This document shows, piece after piece, positions 1 to 7,112 of a DNA stretch of 34,317 bases (position 1 is its first letter; each line of letters begins with the position of its first letter). The notes under the pieces were generated by a model. That model made no database searches and had not been told where the DNA came from. It saw only the letters and a list, made by a program, of their open reading frames with translations. Source of the DNA: Candidatus Poseidoniales archaeon (GTDB lineage Archaea > Thermoplasmatota > Poseidoniia > Poseidoniales > Poseidoniaceae); NCBI GenBank assembly GCA_003602605.1, contig QQRW01000041.1, forward strand, positions 1 through 34,317, written 5' to 3'. A program made the position numbers and the translations under genes.

Positions 1-284
1 TATGCTCTACTGGATTTCTTTTCTTTGGAATTCATATTTACTGAATCTCGAAGAAGCGAAGCAGCCTTACGATAATCGGATTTAGAATTTGTTTGTTGAG
101 CGATTTTTTGAGTTGCCGTGCCTGCAAGACGAAGTGTGGTTTGGTGAGAACCACTCTCATCCAATTCTCGAAGTAGCAAAAGAGCATCTTCTGCTTTATT
201 TTGGGCTATCAATTTCTCTACTCTTTTCCAAACCTTTCTCTGCTTGTCTGACTCCGACAGAATGTTGTTCTTCTTGTCGGCCAT
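1..284 (-). CDS. Hypothetical protein, N-terminal part, runs off the left edge
   Basis: Reading the minus strand from an ATG at 284 gives an open frame of 94 codons to the window edge with no stop. It begins MADKKNNILSESDKQRKVWK and continues with alternating charged and hydrophobic residues, for example DALLLLRELDESGS and YRKAASLLRDSVNMN. The pattern suggests amphipathic helices like those of TPR-type repeat proteins, although no family is recognised. It lies 23 bp downstream of a small ORF on the same strand and may be the third gene of an operon that starts at 1237. The C-terminus is missing from the window, so no function can be assigned. Confidence 0.7.
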   Translation of the reverse strand, partial: MADKKNNILSESDKQRKVWKRVEKLIAQNKAEDALLLLRELDESGSHQTTLRLAGTATQKIAQQTNSKSDYRKAASLLRDSVNMNSKEKKSSRA

Positions 285-307
285 GATAATGGCTAATACA
301 ATGACAG

Positions 308-505
308 TTAATCCAATTGGTACATTGTATCAGTATATTCAATGGGATGAATACGAAGGGTTTGTCCGATTACCCTTAGTAACCATATGAGAATGCGAAG
401 GGCTTGCAGTGGGTCACTGCTAACGCTACCGACGCGTGTGATATTATTTGCTAGAAACTCTACTTGTCTCAAGACAATTGGCTTCTTATCGAGATTGGGC
501 TTCAT
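308..505 (-). CDS. Small hypothetical protein (65 aa)
   Basis: The ATG follows immediately on the stop codon of the upstream 243-aa gene (TGA-ATG). A GGAGGCG sequence formed by that gene's glycine codons sits at a suitable ribosome-binding distance, which suggests translational coupling. The product is basic at its N-terminus and has a hydrophobic stretch around residues 35-50 (ALRILIWLLRVIGQTL). No family is recognised. It could be a small membrane-associated partner of the upstream zinc-ribbon protein, or a chance ORF. The tight junction and ribosome-binding site favour a real gene. Confidence 0.45.
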   Translation of the reverse strand: MKPNLDKKPIVLRQVEFLANNITRVGSVSSDPLQALRILIWLLRVIGQTLRIHPIEYTDTMYQLD

Positions 506-1237
506 TCAATCGCCTCCTCCACCACCACCATCGCTGAACTTTTTGTGAAATTTAGATTTCGGGGTTATCCCGGTCACTTGAGTTAGAAGATTCACAAATT
601 CTGTTTTGCCTTTTTGCTCACCAAATTGAATATGTCCATTTTTACCGCTTACGAAGAGGTCAACCATGCCACCATAACCGCTACTTACAGCACCCGGGCC
701 ATTATGCACTACTATCTGGCGAATCGTTTCTGATGAAATGAACAGAGTACGGTTATGATTCAGTGGTATTGCAAACATATTTCGACCATCCCATAACGCA
801 TATTCTCCGACACATCGAGCCAGTAAGAACCATCTCTTTTTAATCATAAAATCGTTAAAATAATGGAGGGCAACCCAGATTACAATCGGAATAAGAGCGA
901 GAAAACATGCGCCATTACTGATCTTAGTCATTCCCACAAGGAACCCTATAACTGCACATAAAAGTAGAACAATAAAAATTTTATCAGACATCGGCAACTT
1001 TTCTCCATTCGGTGATAAAGTTCTCTTGGGGCGATACCCAAAAGCCCTCCATCCCTTGAAAACGCCACCGTTCACCAAAGAGCCAGTATTTGAGTGAGGC
1101 TTTTTCTCAGATACTTTCAATTCATTTCCTAACAAATATTCTAAATTCATATTGCAGTTTGGACATTGATATACACCAGTTGTATCGCTACCAAGAACTA
1201 CCTCCTTAGTACAATTGGGGCAATCAAATATGATCAT
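506..1237 (-). CDS. Zinc-ribbon membrane protein of unknown function (243 aa)
   Basis: The N-terminus has two CPNC motifs (Cys6/Cys9 and Cys25/Cys28), which form a treble-clef or rubredoxin-like zinc ribbon. After a basic linker come two hydrophobic segments at about residues 88-105 and 110-126, which are probably two membrane helices. The C-terminal half (about 135-230) is mixed beta-rich sequence (FLLARCVGEYALWDGRNMFAIPL...LFISSETIRQIVVHNG), possibly a PH-like soluble domain. The protein ends in a run of glycines and Asp. A TATA-like box 26 nt upstream of the ATG suggests leaderless expression. The function is unknown. The architecture of zinc ribbon, two TM helices and a beta domain fits a cytoplasm-facing sensor or scaffold, but that is inference. 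Confidence 0.8.
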   Translation of the reverse strand: MIIFDCPNCTKEVVLGSDTTGVYQCPNCNMNLEYLLGNELKVSEKKPHSNTGSLVNGGVFKGWRAFGYRPKRTLSPNGEKLPMSDKIFIVLLLCAVIGFLVGMTKISNGACFLALIPIVIWVALHYFNDFMIKKRWFLLARCVGEYALWDGRNMFAIPLNHNRTLFISSETIRQIVVHNGPGAVSSGYGGMVDLFVSGKNGHIQFGEQKGKTEFVNLLTQVTGITPKSKFHKKFSDGGGGGGD

Positions 1238-1257
1238 GTATGAACCTGAATACTACG

Positions 1258-1267
1258 TTATTATAGT
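1258..1267 (-). promoter_or_regulatory. TATA-like box, leaderless promoter of the zinc-ribbon gene
   Basis: On the minus strand the sequence ACTATAATAA is centred about 26 nt upstream of the ATG at 1237. This is the spacing expected if transcription starts at the start codon. The same ACTATAATA string lies 24 nt upstream of the DsrE-like gene at 13927. Confidence 0.55.
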
Positions 1268-1349
1268 TCTTGAGCCGACATTATCATCGCTTGACACTTG
1301 AAGCGACTGTTTATCCAAAACGACGCACGTGAATTCGATTGCCTGTTGA

Positions 1350-3491
1350 TTATCTCTCACGGGTTGTGAATAGTGCTGCTCCAAGCAAAGCCACCATGCT
1401 GAGCAGAACACCAAATCCAGGAACACTGTCTTCATTTCTATCGTTCTCATCCTCCAGTGAATCGACAACTTCGTTCGAATAAACGCCATCGACGCATGTC
1501 CCACTTCCAACAGTGAACGGTACTTCTGAATCCGACAATACGGTAGCATTCTTGACATCAGTGCTGAGGTCGGTACTTTCGTACAGGGATGCAAGTATCG
1601 AGTAGCATCCTTTCTCTAAGGAAAAGGTGTGTTCGTATTGTTCCCCGTTTTCTTCGATATCGTTCCACCACCAGATACCCTTCCACTCTTCAGTCTCAAG
1701 TTCCTTGACAACAATCAATGCGGTATAGGTCAGACCTGTCTGAAGTTCGTCGACTTCTACTTGGTAGTCCCAAGTTGAGGCGGTGCTTGAAGAGGAATTT
1801 CGAAGTTGAATTGAATTTACAGTGATGCTACCAGCAGCTTCCAATGGTGTCGATTTCTCGCCCCAAAGCCATACCATGTTGCTTTCATGCTTGTTGGTGT
1901 CTTCTCCAATGAGGAGACGACCATCATCAAGAACCAGGAGGTTGTCAGGACCAGCAAGGTTGTTTACATCGCATTCGTATTGAGCCGTAGAGGTGTAAGG
2001 GCCTCCGGAAATGACTGGGTCAATCCGATTGACGTCCCATCCATTGCCAAACGCCATTCTGTAGACGATGCCACAGGAATTCAGTGAAACATCGATGTCG
2101 TCTTGTCCATCGGTCATTGCCGATTCAATTCTCGACATCGCAAGGTAGAGGCTATCAGGCACATTTGGGTTGAATGCAACGCCTTCCATCTTGCTCCACT
2201 CATCGGTGACACCGAGTGCTGCTGCTGCTTTGCGTGACTCGAGGAATGGAACTCGGTCGTCGTTTGCATATCCAATGGTACCGTCACCGTTGAGATCCTC
2301 ATTCAATCGTCCCTCAGCCCAATCATTAATTTCTTCATCCGTAATGTAGGAGTTCTGTCCTGAAACGAAATCATCGGTTGTGATGCCGTTGTATTCATCA
2401 ATCCAAGTGCGGATTTCAGCGTTTGAAGATGAGGCCATTTCCATCCATTCAACGTCAAACCCGGTTATGGAAGAGTCTTTGGTGTTATCTTGGGTGACTT
2501 TCGCACCGTAAAGCGTGCCTGCACTGAGGTCGCCTGCTGTGTTTGCTATGAATTTGAACAGAACCGTTTCATACCCATCGTCGGTAAGATAGACGGTTCG
2601 TTCATCTGGCATGACAGCTGCATTTTCATGGGAGTAGCGGCCCATTGCTAGGTGCCTAACAAAATCAGGTTCAGCGGCCGTTGCGTTCTCGATTTCGACG
2701 ATGTATCCATAATCGTAAGGGTTCGGATAGTGGCCAAGGTAATTCTCTAACTTCGTTTGGTCCGAATGATACCTAAAACTGTCATCGTTCCAATATTGGG
2801 TGTTGTCGAAATACAATTCCTCTGAGAAAAGCGGAGAACCCCAAGGACTCATGCTGCCGAAACAGAAGACCCACCCACCGTTGATACTGCTGAGGTTCAA
2901 CATCTTGCTGCTCAACACAGCCCACTCGGAGGAGGAACTGTCCCATTCGAGTTCCAATTGACTGAGACCTGCCGGACGGTCTTCCCAAGCGGTGTAGAGA
3001 TAACCGTGTGTGGCATCGACGTTCAACGGAACAAAGGCATTGTAGTCTGGTTTCTTGCTGATGAAGATCTGGCTTTCATCATCGGCCGCGTATATCCCTC
3101 CTGCAACACCGCCTTCTGAAAGTGCATCTCCGCTTTGCAGAATCACCTGATAGTCTCCATAAGATGTTCGAATACCGTGCCAAATATCATCCGCACTGCT
3201 TGAGGAGTCGAGTTCAGGAACTGTTTCGGGAAGATCATTCCAGTCAATACCGTTGATGACTCCAATTGTTGCCTTGAAGTTGTCTTCATCCGGGTGCATG
3301 GCATTGACAAAGAAATTACCGTTTGCATCGATGTGCATTCCTGTAACCTCTGCCTCGGGGGGAAGCATCATGATTCTGGTCATCGATTCCGGAGTCGTAT
3401 CTTCACTTCCTTGGGCCATCACGAAAGGAGAAACGTTGAGTGCAAGCAGTAAGCCAATTGAGAGAAGAATCAAGTTGGACTTGGTACGCAT
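1350..3491 (-). CDS. Secreted PhoX-like (DUF839) protein with PGF-CTERM anchor (713 aa)
   Basis: The protein starts with a Sec-type signal peptide (basic MRTKSN, then a hydrophobic core ending near VMAQG, about residue 28). The middle matches the PhoX/DUF839 family, a beta-propeller type of Ca/Fe-dependent alkaline phosphatase; a typical stretch is MGRYSHENAAVMPDERTVYL followed by TDDGYETVLFKFI and AGTLYGAKV at about residues 280-335. The last 25 residues (VPGFGVLL, hydrophobic helix, TTRER) are a PGF-CTERM signal. Archaeosortase would process this and attach the protein to the cell-surface lipid. The predicted place is therefore outside the membrane. It may release phosphate from organic phosphate, but DUF839 members vary and I cannot confirm the metal ligands by eye. 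A 14-bp palindrome just upstream may regulate it. Confidence 0.85.
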   Translation of the reverse strand: MRTKSNLILLSIGLLLALNVSPFVMAQGSEDTTPESMTRIMMLPPEAEVTGMHIDANGNFFVNAMHPDEDNFKATIGVINGIDWNDLPETVPELDSSSSADDIWHGIRTSYGDYQVILQSGDALSEGGVAGGIYAADDESQIFISKKPDYNAFVPLNVDATHGYLYTAWEDRPAGLSQLELEWDSSSSEWAVLSSKMLNLSSINGGWVFCFGSMSPWGSPLFSEELYFDNTQYWNDDSFRYHSDQTKLENYLGHYPNPYDYGYIVEIENATAAEPDFVRHLAMGRYSHENAAVMPDERTVYLTDDGYETVLFKFIANTAGDLSAGTLYGAKVTQDNTKDSSITGFDVEWMEMASSSNAEIRTWIDEYNGITTDDFVSGQNSYITDEEINDWAEGRLNEDLNGDGTIGYANDDRVPFLESRKAAAALGVTDEWSKMEGVAFNPNVPDSLYLAMSRIESAMTDGQDDIDVSLNSCGIVYRMAFGNGWDVNRIDPVISGGPYTSTAQYECDVNNLAGPDNLLVLDDGRLLIGEDTNKHESNMVWLWGEKSTPLEAAGSITVNSIQLRNSSSSTASTWDYQVEVDELQTGLTYTALIVVKELETEEWKGIWWWNDIEENGEQYEHTFSLEKGCYSILASLYESTDLSTDVKNATVLSDSEVPFTVGSGTCVDGVYSNEVVDSLEDENDRNEDSVPGFGVLLSMVALLGAALFTTRER

Positions 3492-3498
3492 GATTTAC

Positions 3499-3512
3499 TC
3501 ACTCCAGAGTGA
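3499..3512. promoter_or_regulatory. 14-bp palindrome upstream of the PhoX-like gene (possible operator)
   Basis: TCACTCCAGAGTGA is a perfect inverted repeat (6-bp arms, CA spacer) 8-21 nt upstream of the start codon at 3491. A dimeric regulator could bind here. A phosphate-responsive regulator would make sense for a PhoX-like gene, but nothing in the sequence identifies one. Confidence 0.3.
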
Positions 3513-3620
3513 ATCAAAAACATTCCTCACGAATCAAACGGAAGTGTCGACCTATCTGCATGACTGAAATGCGGAAAGAGAACGAAGCCGTAGGAGAATA
3601 TCAATCAGAAAACATTGATT

Positions 3621-3630
3621 CATATACTAC
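3621..3630 (+). promoter_or_regulatory. TATA-like box of the small DUF2892-like gene
   Basis: CATATACTAC is centred about 24 nt upstream of the ATG at 3649, and there is no Shine-Dalgarno between them. This fits a leaderless transcript and supports ATG 3649 over the TTG three codons upstream. Confidence 0.5.
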
Positions 3631-3648
3631 AAGGCAGTTTTGTTTCAT

Positions 3649-3879
3649 ATGGCACTCACATGTAACATCGGCGCTGCAGGTAAAGCATTCCGTTTGAGAA
3701 TTGGTATCGCAACCGTATTTGGCGGACTTGTACTCGGGGCCATCACCGCAACTGGCATCCTTCCTTCTATCGCTTGGGTAGCCGTCGCAGGTAGCCTTCT
3801 TGGTGGCTCGTTCTCCATATGGGAAGCACGTGCTGGATGGTGCATCGTTCGAGCTATGGGATTCAAGACTGCATTCTGA
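3649..3879 (+). CDS. Small YgaP/DUF2892-type inner-membrane protein (76 aa)
   Basis: The sequence MALTCNIGAAGKAFRLRIGI... has the layout of DUF2892/YgaP transmembrane-domain proteins: a short Cys-containing N-terminus, a basic patch, two hydrophobic helices (about residues 20-38 and 42-60), and a closing CIVRAMGFKT-like segment with a second Cys. In this family the domain is often fused or linked to a rhodanese. A stand-alone rhodanese lies 2 kb away but is not adjacent. The stop is only 2 bp from the stop of the convergent rmuC gene. The function of the domain is not established. Confidence 0.75.
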   Translation: MALTCNIGAAGKAFRLRIGIATVFGGLVLGAITATGILPSIAWVAVAGSLLGGSFSIWEARAGWCIVRAMGFKTAF

Positions 3880-3881
3880 AA

Positions 3882-5111
3882 CTATTCGTCTTCTTTCGAC
3901 GAAATCTGTTTGACTGTTCTTGGCACCGCTGCATCCGGTAATTCTGCCAACTTTCGTTGAGCCCCGTCTGCCAGTTTCAGTTCCTCGAGACGGCGTCCAC
4001 TTGGAATCACACTGCCATCGTACGAGCCCACCGCATCGTTGTAGGCGCCAACAACGGTATTGATTCCTCTACCCATTTTCGCTAAATCGTGACTGAACTT
4101 GCTGACTCGGTCATAGAATTCCCGGGCTTTCTTGTGAATTTCTTTTGCATTATCCGCCATGGATTGCTGTTGCCAGTACAGTCCAACCGTACGTAGTAAC
4201 GCGATAAGCGTCACCGGAGTAACAATGAGAACATGCTTGTTGAAAGCATACTCTTGGAGCGTTGGTTCATACTCAAAAGCGGTGGAGAGAATCGGTTCAG
4301 CAGGGATGAACATCACCGTAAAGTCAACCCCATCCAGAAGACGAGGGTAGTCTCGGTCCACTAGGTCGTCAATGTGTTTCTTGACTGCTTTGGCATGCTC
4401 TTTCATCTTCACAGCTCGAGCGTTGCTGTCTTCTAATTCCAATCCGTCCCAGTACGCAGCGAGTGGTACTTTCGAATCGACAGGAATGCTTCCTCCATTC
4501 GGAATGTTGGCCAGGAGATCCACCCGTGCGCCACCAGCGCCCGACTTGAGCGTGACTTCTGTATCAAAATCGCAATGTTCGAGCATTCCTGCTGCCTCAG
4601 CGATGTTCTTGAGAGCAACTTGCCCCCAATTTCCTCTAGCTTTCACCGAGCCTCTGAGAGCTGTTGATAATTGGACATTCGTATCGCGAAGGTCCACGGT
4701 TTGCTGATGGAGCATGTCCGCAGTTCGCTTCAGCCCCTGATACGCCCCTTCGCGCTTGAGTTCCATCTCAGTGGTTGCCTTTTCCAATTTCTCAAGGTGT
4801 TCCTTGATTGGAGTAACCAGAGACTCCACCTCTTTCTTTCGAGCCACGTGGTCCTTTGCCGATTCAGATTCAACCTTGCCGAGTCGTTCCTCAGCAAGCC
4901 GCAAAAAATCTTCTGAATTTTGTCGAGCGACGTTGGTTGCCACGCTTTGCATTTCTGCCAACATTGAATCTTTACTCAGCGAAATCGCTGCAACTTGAGC
5001 CTCAGCACGTATCACGTCACTGGAGTAACGGTTCTTGGCCAAAAGCCAACCAATACCTAAGCCCAATGCAGTTCCAAGTATGATAAATCCGTATTCAGCA
5101 ATGCCAGCCAT
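3882..5111 (-). CDS. rmuC: RmuC-family DNA recombination protein (409 aa)
   Basis: RmuC proteins carry an N-terminal membrane anchor, a long coiled coil and a PD-(D/E)XK-like nuclease fold. They limit recombination at short inverted repeats. Here the order is as expected: a TM helix (YGFIILGTALGLGIGWLLA, about residues 7-25), a coiled coil (about 40-150), then the conserved RmuC core with RGNWGQVALKNIAEAAGM and VDLLANIPNGGSIPVDSKVPL, and later DFTVMFIPAEPILSTAF and NKHVLIVTPVTLIALLRTVG. I chose ATG 5111 because the helix follows directly; a further in-frame start 20 codons upstream would add a polar stretch before the anchor. It lies 60 bp downstream of eL15 on the same strand. A perfect 14-bp palindrome sits just upstream of the start. 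Confidence 0.93.
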   Translation of the reverse strand: MAGIAEYGFIILGTALGLGIGWLLAKNRYSSDVIRAEAQVAAISLSKDSMLAEMQSVATNVARQNSEDFLRLAEERLGKVESESAKDHVARKKEVESLVTPIKEHLEKLEKATTEMELKREGAYQGLKRTADMLHQQTVDLRDTNVQLSTALRGSVKARGNWGQVALKNIAEAAGMLEHCDFDTEVTLKSGAGGARVDLLANIPNGGSIPVDSKVPLAAYWDGLELEDSNARAVKMKEHAKAVKKHIDDLVDRDYPRLLDGVDFTVMFIPAEPILSTAFEYEPTLQEYAFNKHVLIVTPVTLIALLRTVGLYWQQQSMADNAKEIHKKAREFYDRVSKFSHDLAKMGRGINTVVGAYNDAVGSYDGSVIPSGRRLEELKLADGAQRKLAELPDAAVPRTVKQISSKEDE

Positions 5112-5121
5112 ATCACAATGA

Positions 5122-5135
5122 AAGTGTCGACACTT
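5122..5135. promoter_or_regulatory. Perfect 14-bp palindrome upstream of rmuC
   Basis: AAGTGTCGACACTT is fully self-complementary and lies 11-24 nt upstream of the rmuC start codon, in the gap between eL15 and rmuC. Ten bases of it (AAGTGTCGAC) recur at 3542-3551, upstream of the PhoX-like gene. It could be a regulator-binding site. Confidence 0.3.
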
Positions 5136-5171
5136 CTTGAAGACATTGGCGTAAAGAGGACGAGTGCCCAA

Positions 5172-5774
5172 TCACTTTCCACGGTTGAGGTTTGCCTTAA
5201 GCGAAGGACGCAATTTCTCTGCTCCCTTACCCTTGTTATGCAAACCACGGCCTCGCTTTCCAGCAGAGGTCTTGCCTCGGAAAGCACGTCCACGGTGAGA
5301 CTTGTTTCCGTTAGCACCGCTGAACACACCGAGTTGCTTGTCAGCAATGATTGCTGGGTGGTGTGTGTCGATGAGAATAACTTCGTAGAACTTGTGCTTA
5401 CCGTCTTGTCCGACCCAGTATGAGTTGAGGACTTCCATGTTCGGGAAATGACGTGCAACACGCTCTTCAGCCATGCGCTGCGTGTTCTTTGCCATGGTGA
5501 TCTTCTTGATACCAGCCTTACTTGGCTTGCGCTTCATGTGAATCTTACCCTTGCGAAGTCCACCACGGCGGATACGAGTACGAATCATGACAACGCCTTG
5601 CTTGGCCTTGTAACCGAGGCGACGTGCAGCGTCTATACGAGTAGGTCGTTCAATCTTGCAATTGACCGGTTCTCGACGCCATTGAGCCATACGGGTCTGG
5701 CGGAACATGTGAGGCGTAGCCTCTTTTGGTTGCTTCCAAGTTTCACGAACATGTTGATACAATCCCCGAGTCAT
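5172..5774 (-). CDS. rpl15e: Large-subunit ribosomal protein eL15 (L15e, 200 aa)
   Basis: The protein is a 60S/50S component that binds 23S rRNA and occurs in archaea and eukaryotes but not in bacteria, so it fixes the domain of the host. The typical L15e opening (TRGLYQHVRETWKQP), RRLGYKAKQGVVMIRTRIRRGG, FPNMEVLNSYWVGQDGKHKFYEVILID and the basic tail with RGLHNKGKGAEKLRPS are all present. The length of about 200 aa is normal. ATG 5774 is chosen because AGGTG lies at a good distance upstream and the protein then begins MTRGLYQ; an alternative start three codons earlier overlaps that site. Confidence 0.97.
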   Translation of the reverse strand: MTRGLYQHVRETWKQPKEATPHMFRQTRMAQWRREPVNCKIERPTRIDAARRLGYKAKQGVVMIRTRIRRGGLRKGKIHMKRKPSKAGIKKITMAKNTQRMAEERVARHFPNMEVLNSYWVGQDGKHKFYEVILIDTHHPAIIADKQLGVFSGANGNKSHRGRAFRGKTSAGKRGRGLHNKGKGAEKLRPSLKANLNRGK

Positions 5775-5897
5775 AATGAACACCTGCGCTTCTCAGCATC
5801 CTGCCGACTTAACTCCCCTTTATGAGTCTGTCCACGCGATAGGAGTGCATCGTTTTGGTGTAAAACGCGTGCTGCTTGCGTAAAACGGTGCAAAATC

Positions 5898-6269
5898 TCA
5901 TTCGATAGGAAGACCTTCTGCTTGGATTCCACGCCAGCCTCCCCAAAGTGAGATAGCGTTACTGTAGCCCATTTCTTTCAATGATTTAGCCGCAATCGCG
6001 CTTCGGAATCCGCCTCCACAATACAAGACCATCCGAGTATCATCTTTGAAATCATGCTTCTCAATATCACGCTCAAGAACACCCTTGCCGATATGAACCG
6101 AACCAATCAGATGCCCGGCGTCATATTCATGCTGTTCACGAACATCAAGCACCACAATCGGTTGCCCATCAGCAAGCATCGAGCGTAATTCCCCAGCCCC
6201 GCATTCTGGAATCGCTGCTCTTGCCGCTTCGACCACCGCTAAAAATTTCGCACTGTGCTTCTTCGCCAT
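5898..6269 (-). CDS. Single-domain rhodanese-like sulfurtransferase (123 aa)
   Basis: A rhodanese transfers sulfane sulfur through a persulfide on its catalytic cysteine. The sequence shows the entry motif LDVREQHEYDAGHLIGSVHI (about residues 41-60) and the active-site loop CGGGFR (Cys84 to Arg89) with the usual four residues between them. The close GYSNAISLWGGWRGIQAEGLPIE is standard for the family. The roughly 23-residue helical N-terminal extension is basic. It is divergent from the methyltransferase gene, with about 50 bp between the two starts. The physiological sulfur donor and acceptor cannot be told from sequence. Confidence 0.9.
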   Translation of the reverse strand: MAKKHSAKFLAVVEAARAAIPECGAGELRSMLADGQPIVVLDVREQHEYDAGHLIGSVHIGKGVLERDIEKHDFKDDTRMVLYCGGGFRSAIAAKSLKEMGYSNAISLWGGWRGIQAEGLPIE

Positions 6270-6319
6270 AGCAACCCCAGTGCGGATAGCCTCATGAGGA
6301 CTGCGGACAACGGCTGACC

Positions 6320-7033
6320 ATGGCAGGACAAATCACGGGCGCTGAAGCCGTGCTGGCTGCACTGCACTCTCAAGATGACTTGGAGATGGTTTTGGTTGAC
6401 AGGGACAAGGATACCACTGAAATCCGACGGCTGTGTGAAGAACTGAACATCCCGCTTGAAGAAGGTTCGACCAACGACCTTTGGCGCATGTCAGCAGAAG
6501 GCCATGTTGATGCTTTAGCTCTCATTGGTCGAACGCCCAATGGCGACTTAGAGCAGGTGCTTGAACGAGGCGGTACAGTGTGGTTTTTTGACGGTGTCAC
6601 ATATTCAACAAACCTCGGATTTGCAATTCGTACGGCCGAAGTTTCAGGAGCTGATGCTGTCGTTCTTAACGTCGCCAAGACCCATGAAGAGCGACGAACA
6701 ATTCGGCGCTCAAGCATGCGTGCCGACCGGTTTATTCCGGTGGTCTACAGTACGACAGAAGAAATTCTAAAGGCCGTTAAAAGCACTGATTTTCGATTGA
6801 TTTCGGTTGAAGATGTGGGCACTCACGAACCTTGGGATGAAGACTTAACAGGCAATGTGATGCTTGTTGTTGGAGCAGAGAAAGAAGGCATCAGTGCGGA
6901 AGTATTGGATGCTTCAGATGCTTGCGTATTGCTTCCAATGGACGGTTTTGTTCCATCGTACAATCTTCAAGTTGCTGTTAGCGTTGTTGCTTTGGAAGCA
7001 CTGCGTCAGAGAAATCTCAACTCTAAAAATTGA
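6320..7033 (+). CDS. TrmH/SpoU-family RNA 2'-O-methyltransferase (237 aa)
   Basis: SPOUT methyltransferases move a methyl group from SAM to a ribose 2'-OH in rRNA or tRNA and bind SAM in a trefoil knot. Motif 1 is NLGFAIRTAEVSGADAVVL (about residues 95-115), motif 2 is VMLVVGAEKEGIS (about 180-193), and motif 3 is LLPMDGFVPSYNLQVAVSVVALEALRQ near the C-terminus. The usual SLN of motif 3 reads SYN. The first 90 residues form a short substrate-recognition region (ITGAEAVLAALHSQDDLEMVLVDRD), as in TrmH/RlmB types. The specific target nucleotide cannot be assigned. Confidence 0.9.
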   Translation: MAGQITGAEAVLAALHSQDDLEMVLVDRDKDTTEIRRLCEELNIPLEEGSTNDLWRMSAEGHVDALALIGRTPNGDLEQVLERGGTVWFFDGVTYSTNLGFAIRTAEVSGADAVVLNVAKTHEERRTIRRSSMRADRFIPVVYSTTEEILKAVKSTDFRLISVEDVGTHEPWDEDLTGNVMLVVGAEKEGISAEVLDASDACVLLPMDGFVPSYNLQVAVSVVALEALRQRNLNSKN

Positions 7034-7056
7034 GAAAAACTTCAGTTTGCGAACCC

Positions 7057-7062
7057 TTTAAA
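7057..7062 (+). promoter_or_regulatory. TATA-like box and short leader of the HNH gene
   Basis: TTTAAA in the context CCCTTTAAATCG would place transcription start near 7086. That leaves a leader of about 27 nt holding AAGGTGA just ahead of ATG 7113. This gene therefore appears to use a Shine-Dalgarno rather than a leaderless transcript. Confidence 0.4.
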
Positions 7063-7112
7063 TCGAGTCAGTAAAACATTCCGTTGGGTTCAGTCCTCGG
7101 AAGGTGAGATGC

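Noticed and set aside
89-286. Open frame of 65 codons on the + strand
   Set aside because: It is antisense to the partial minus-strand gene (1-284), which has a far more protein-like composition. The + product shows no family.
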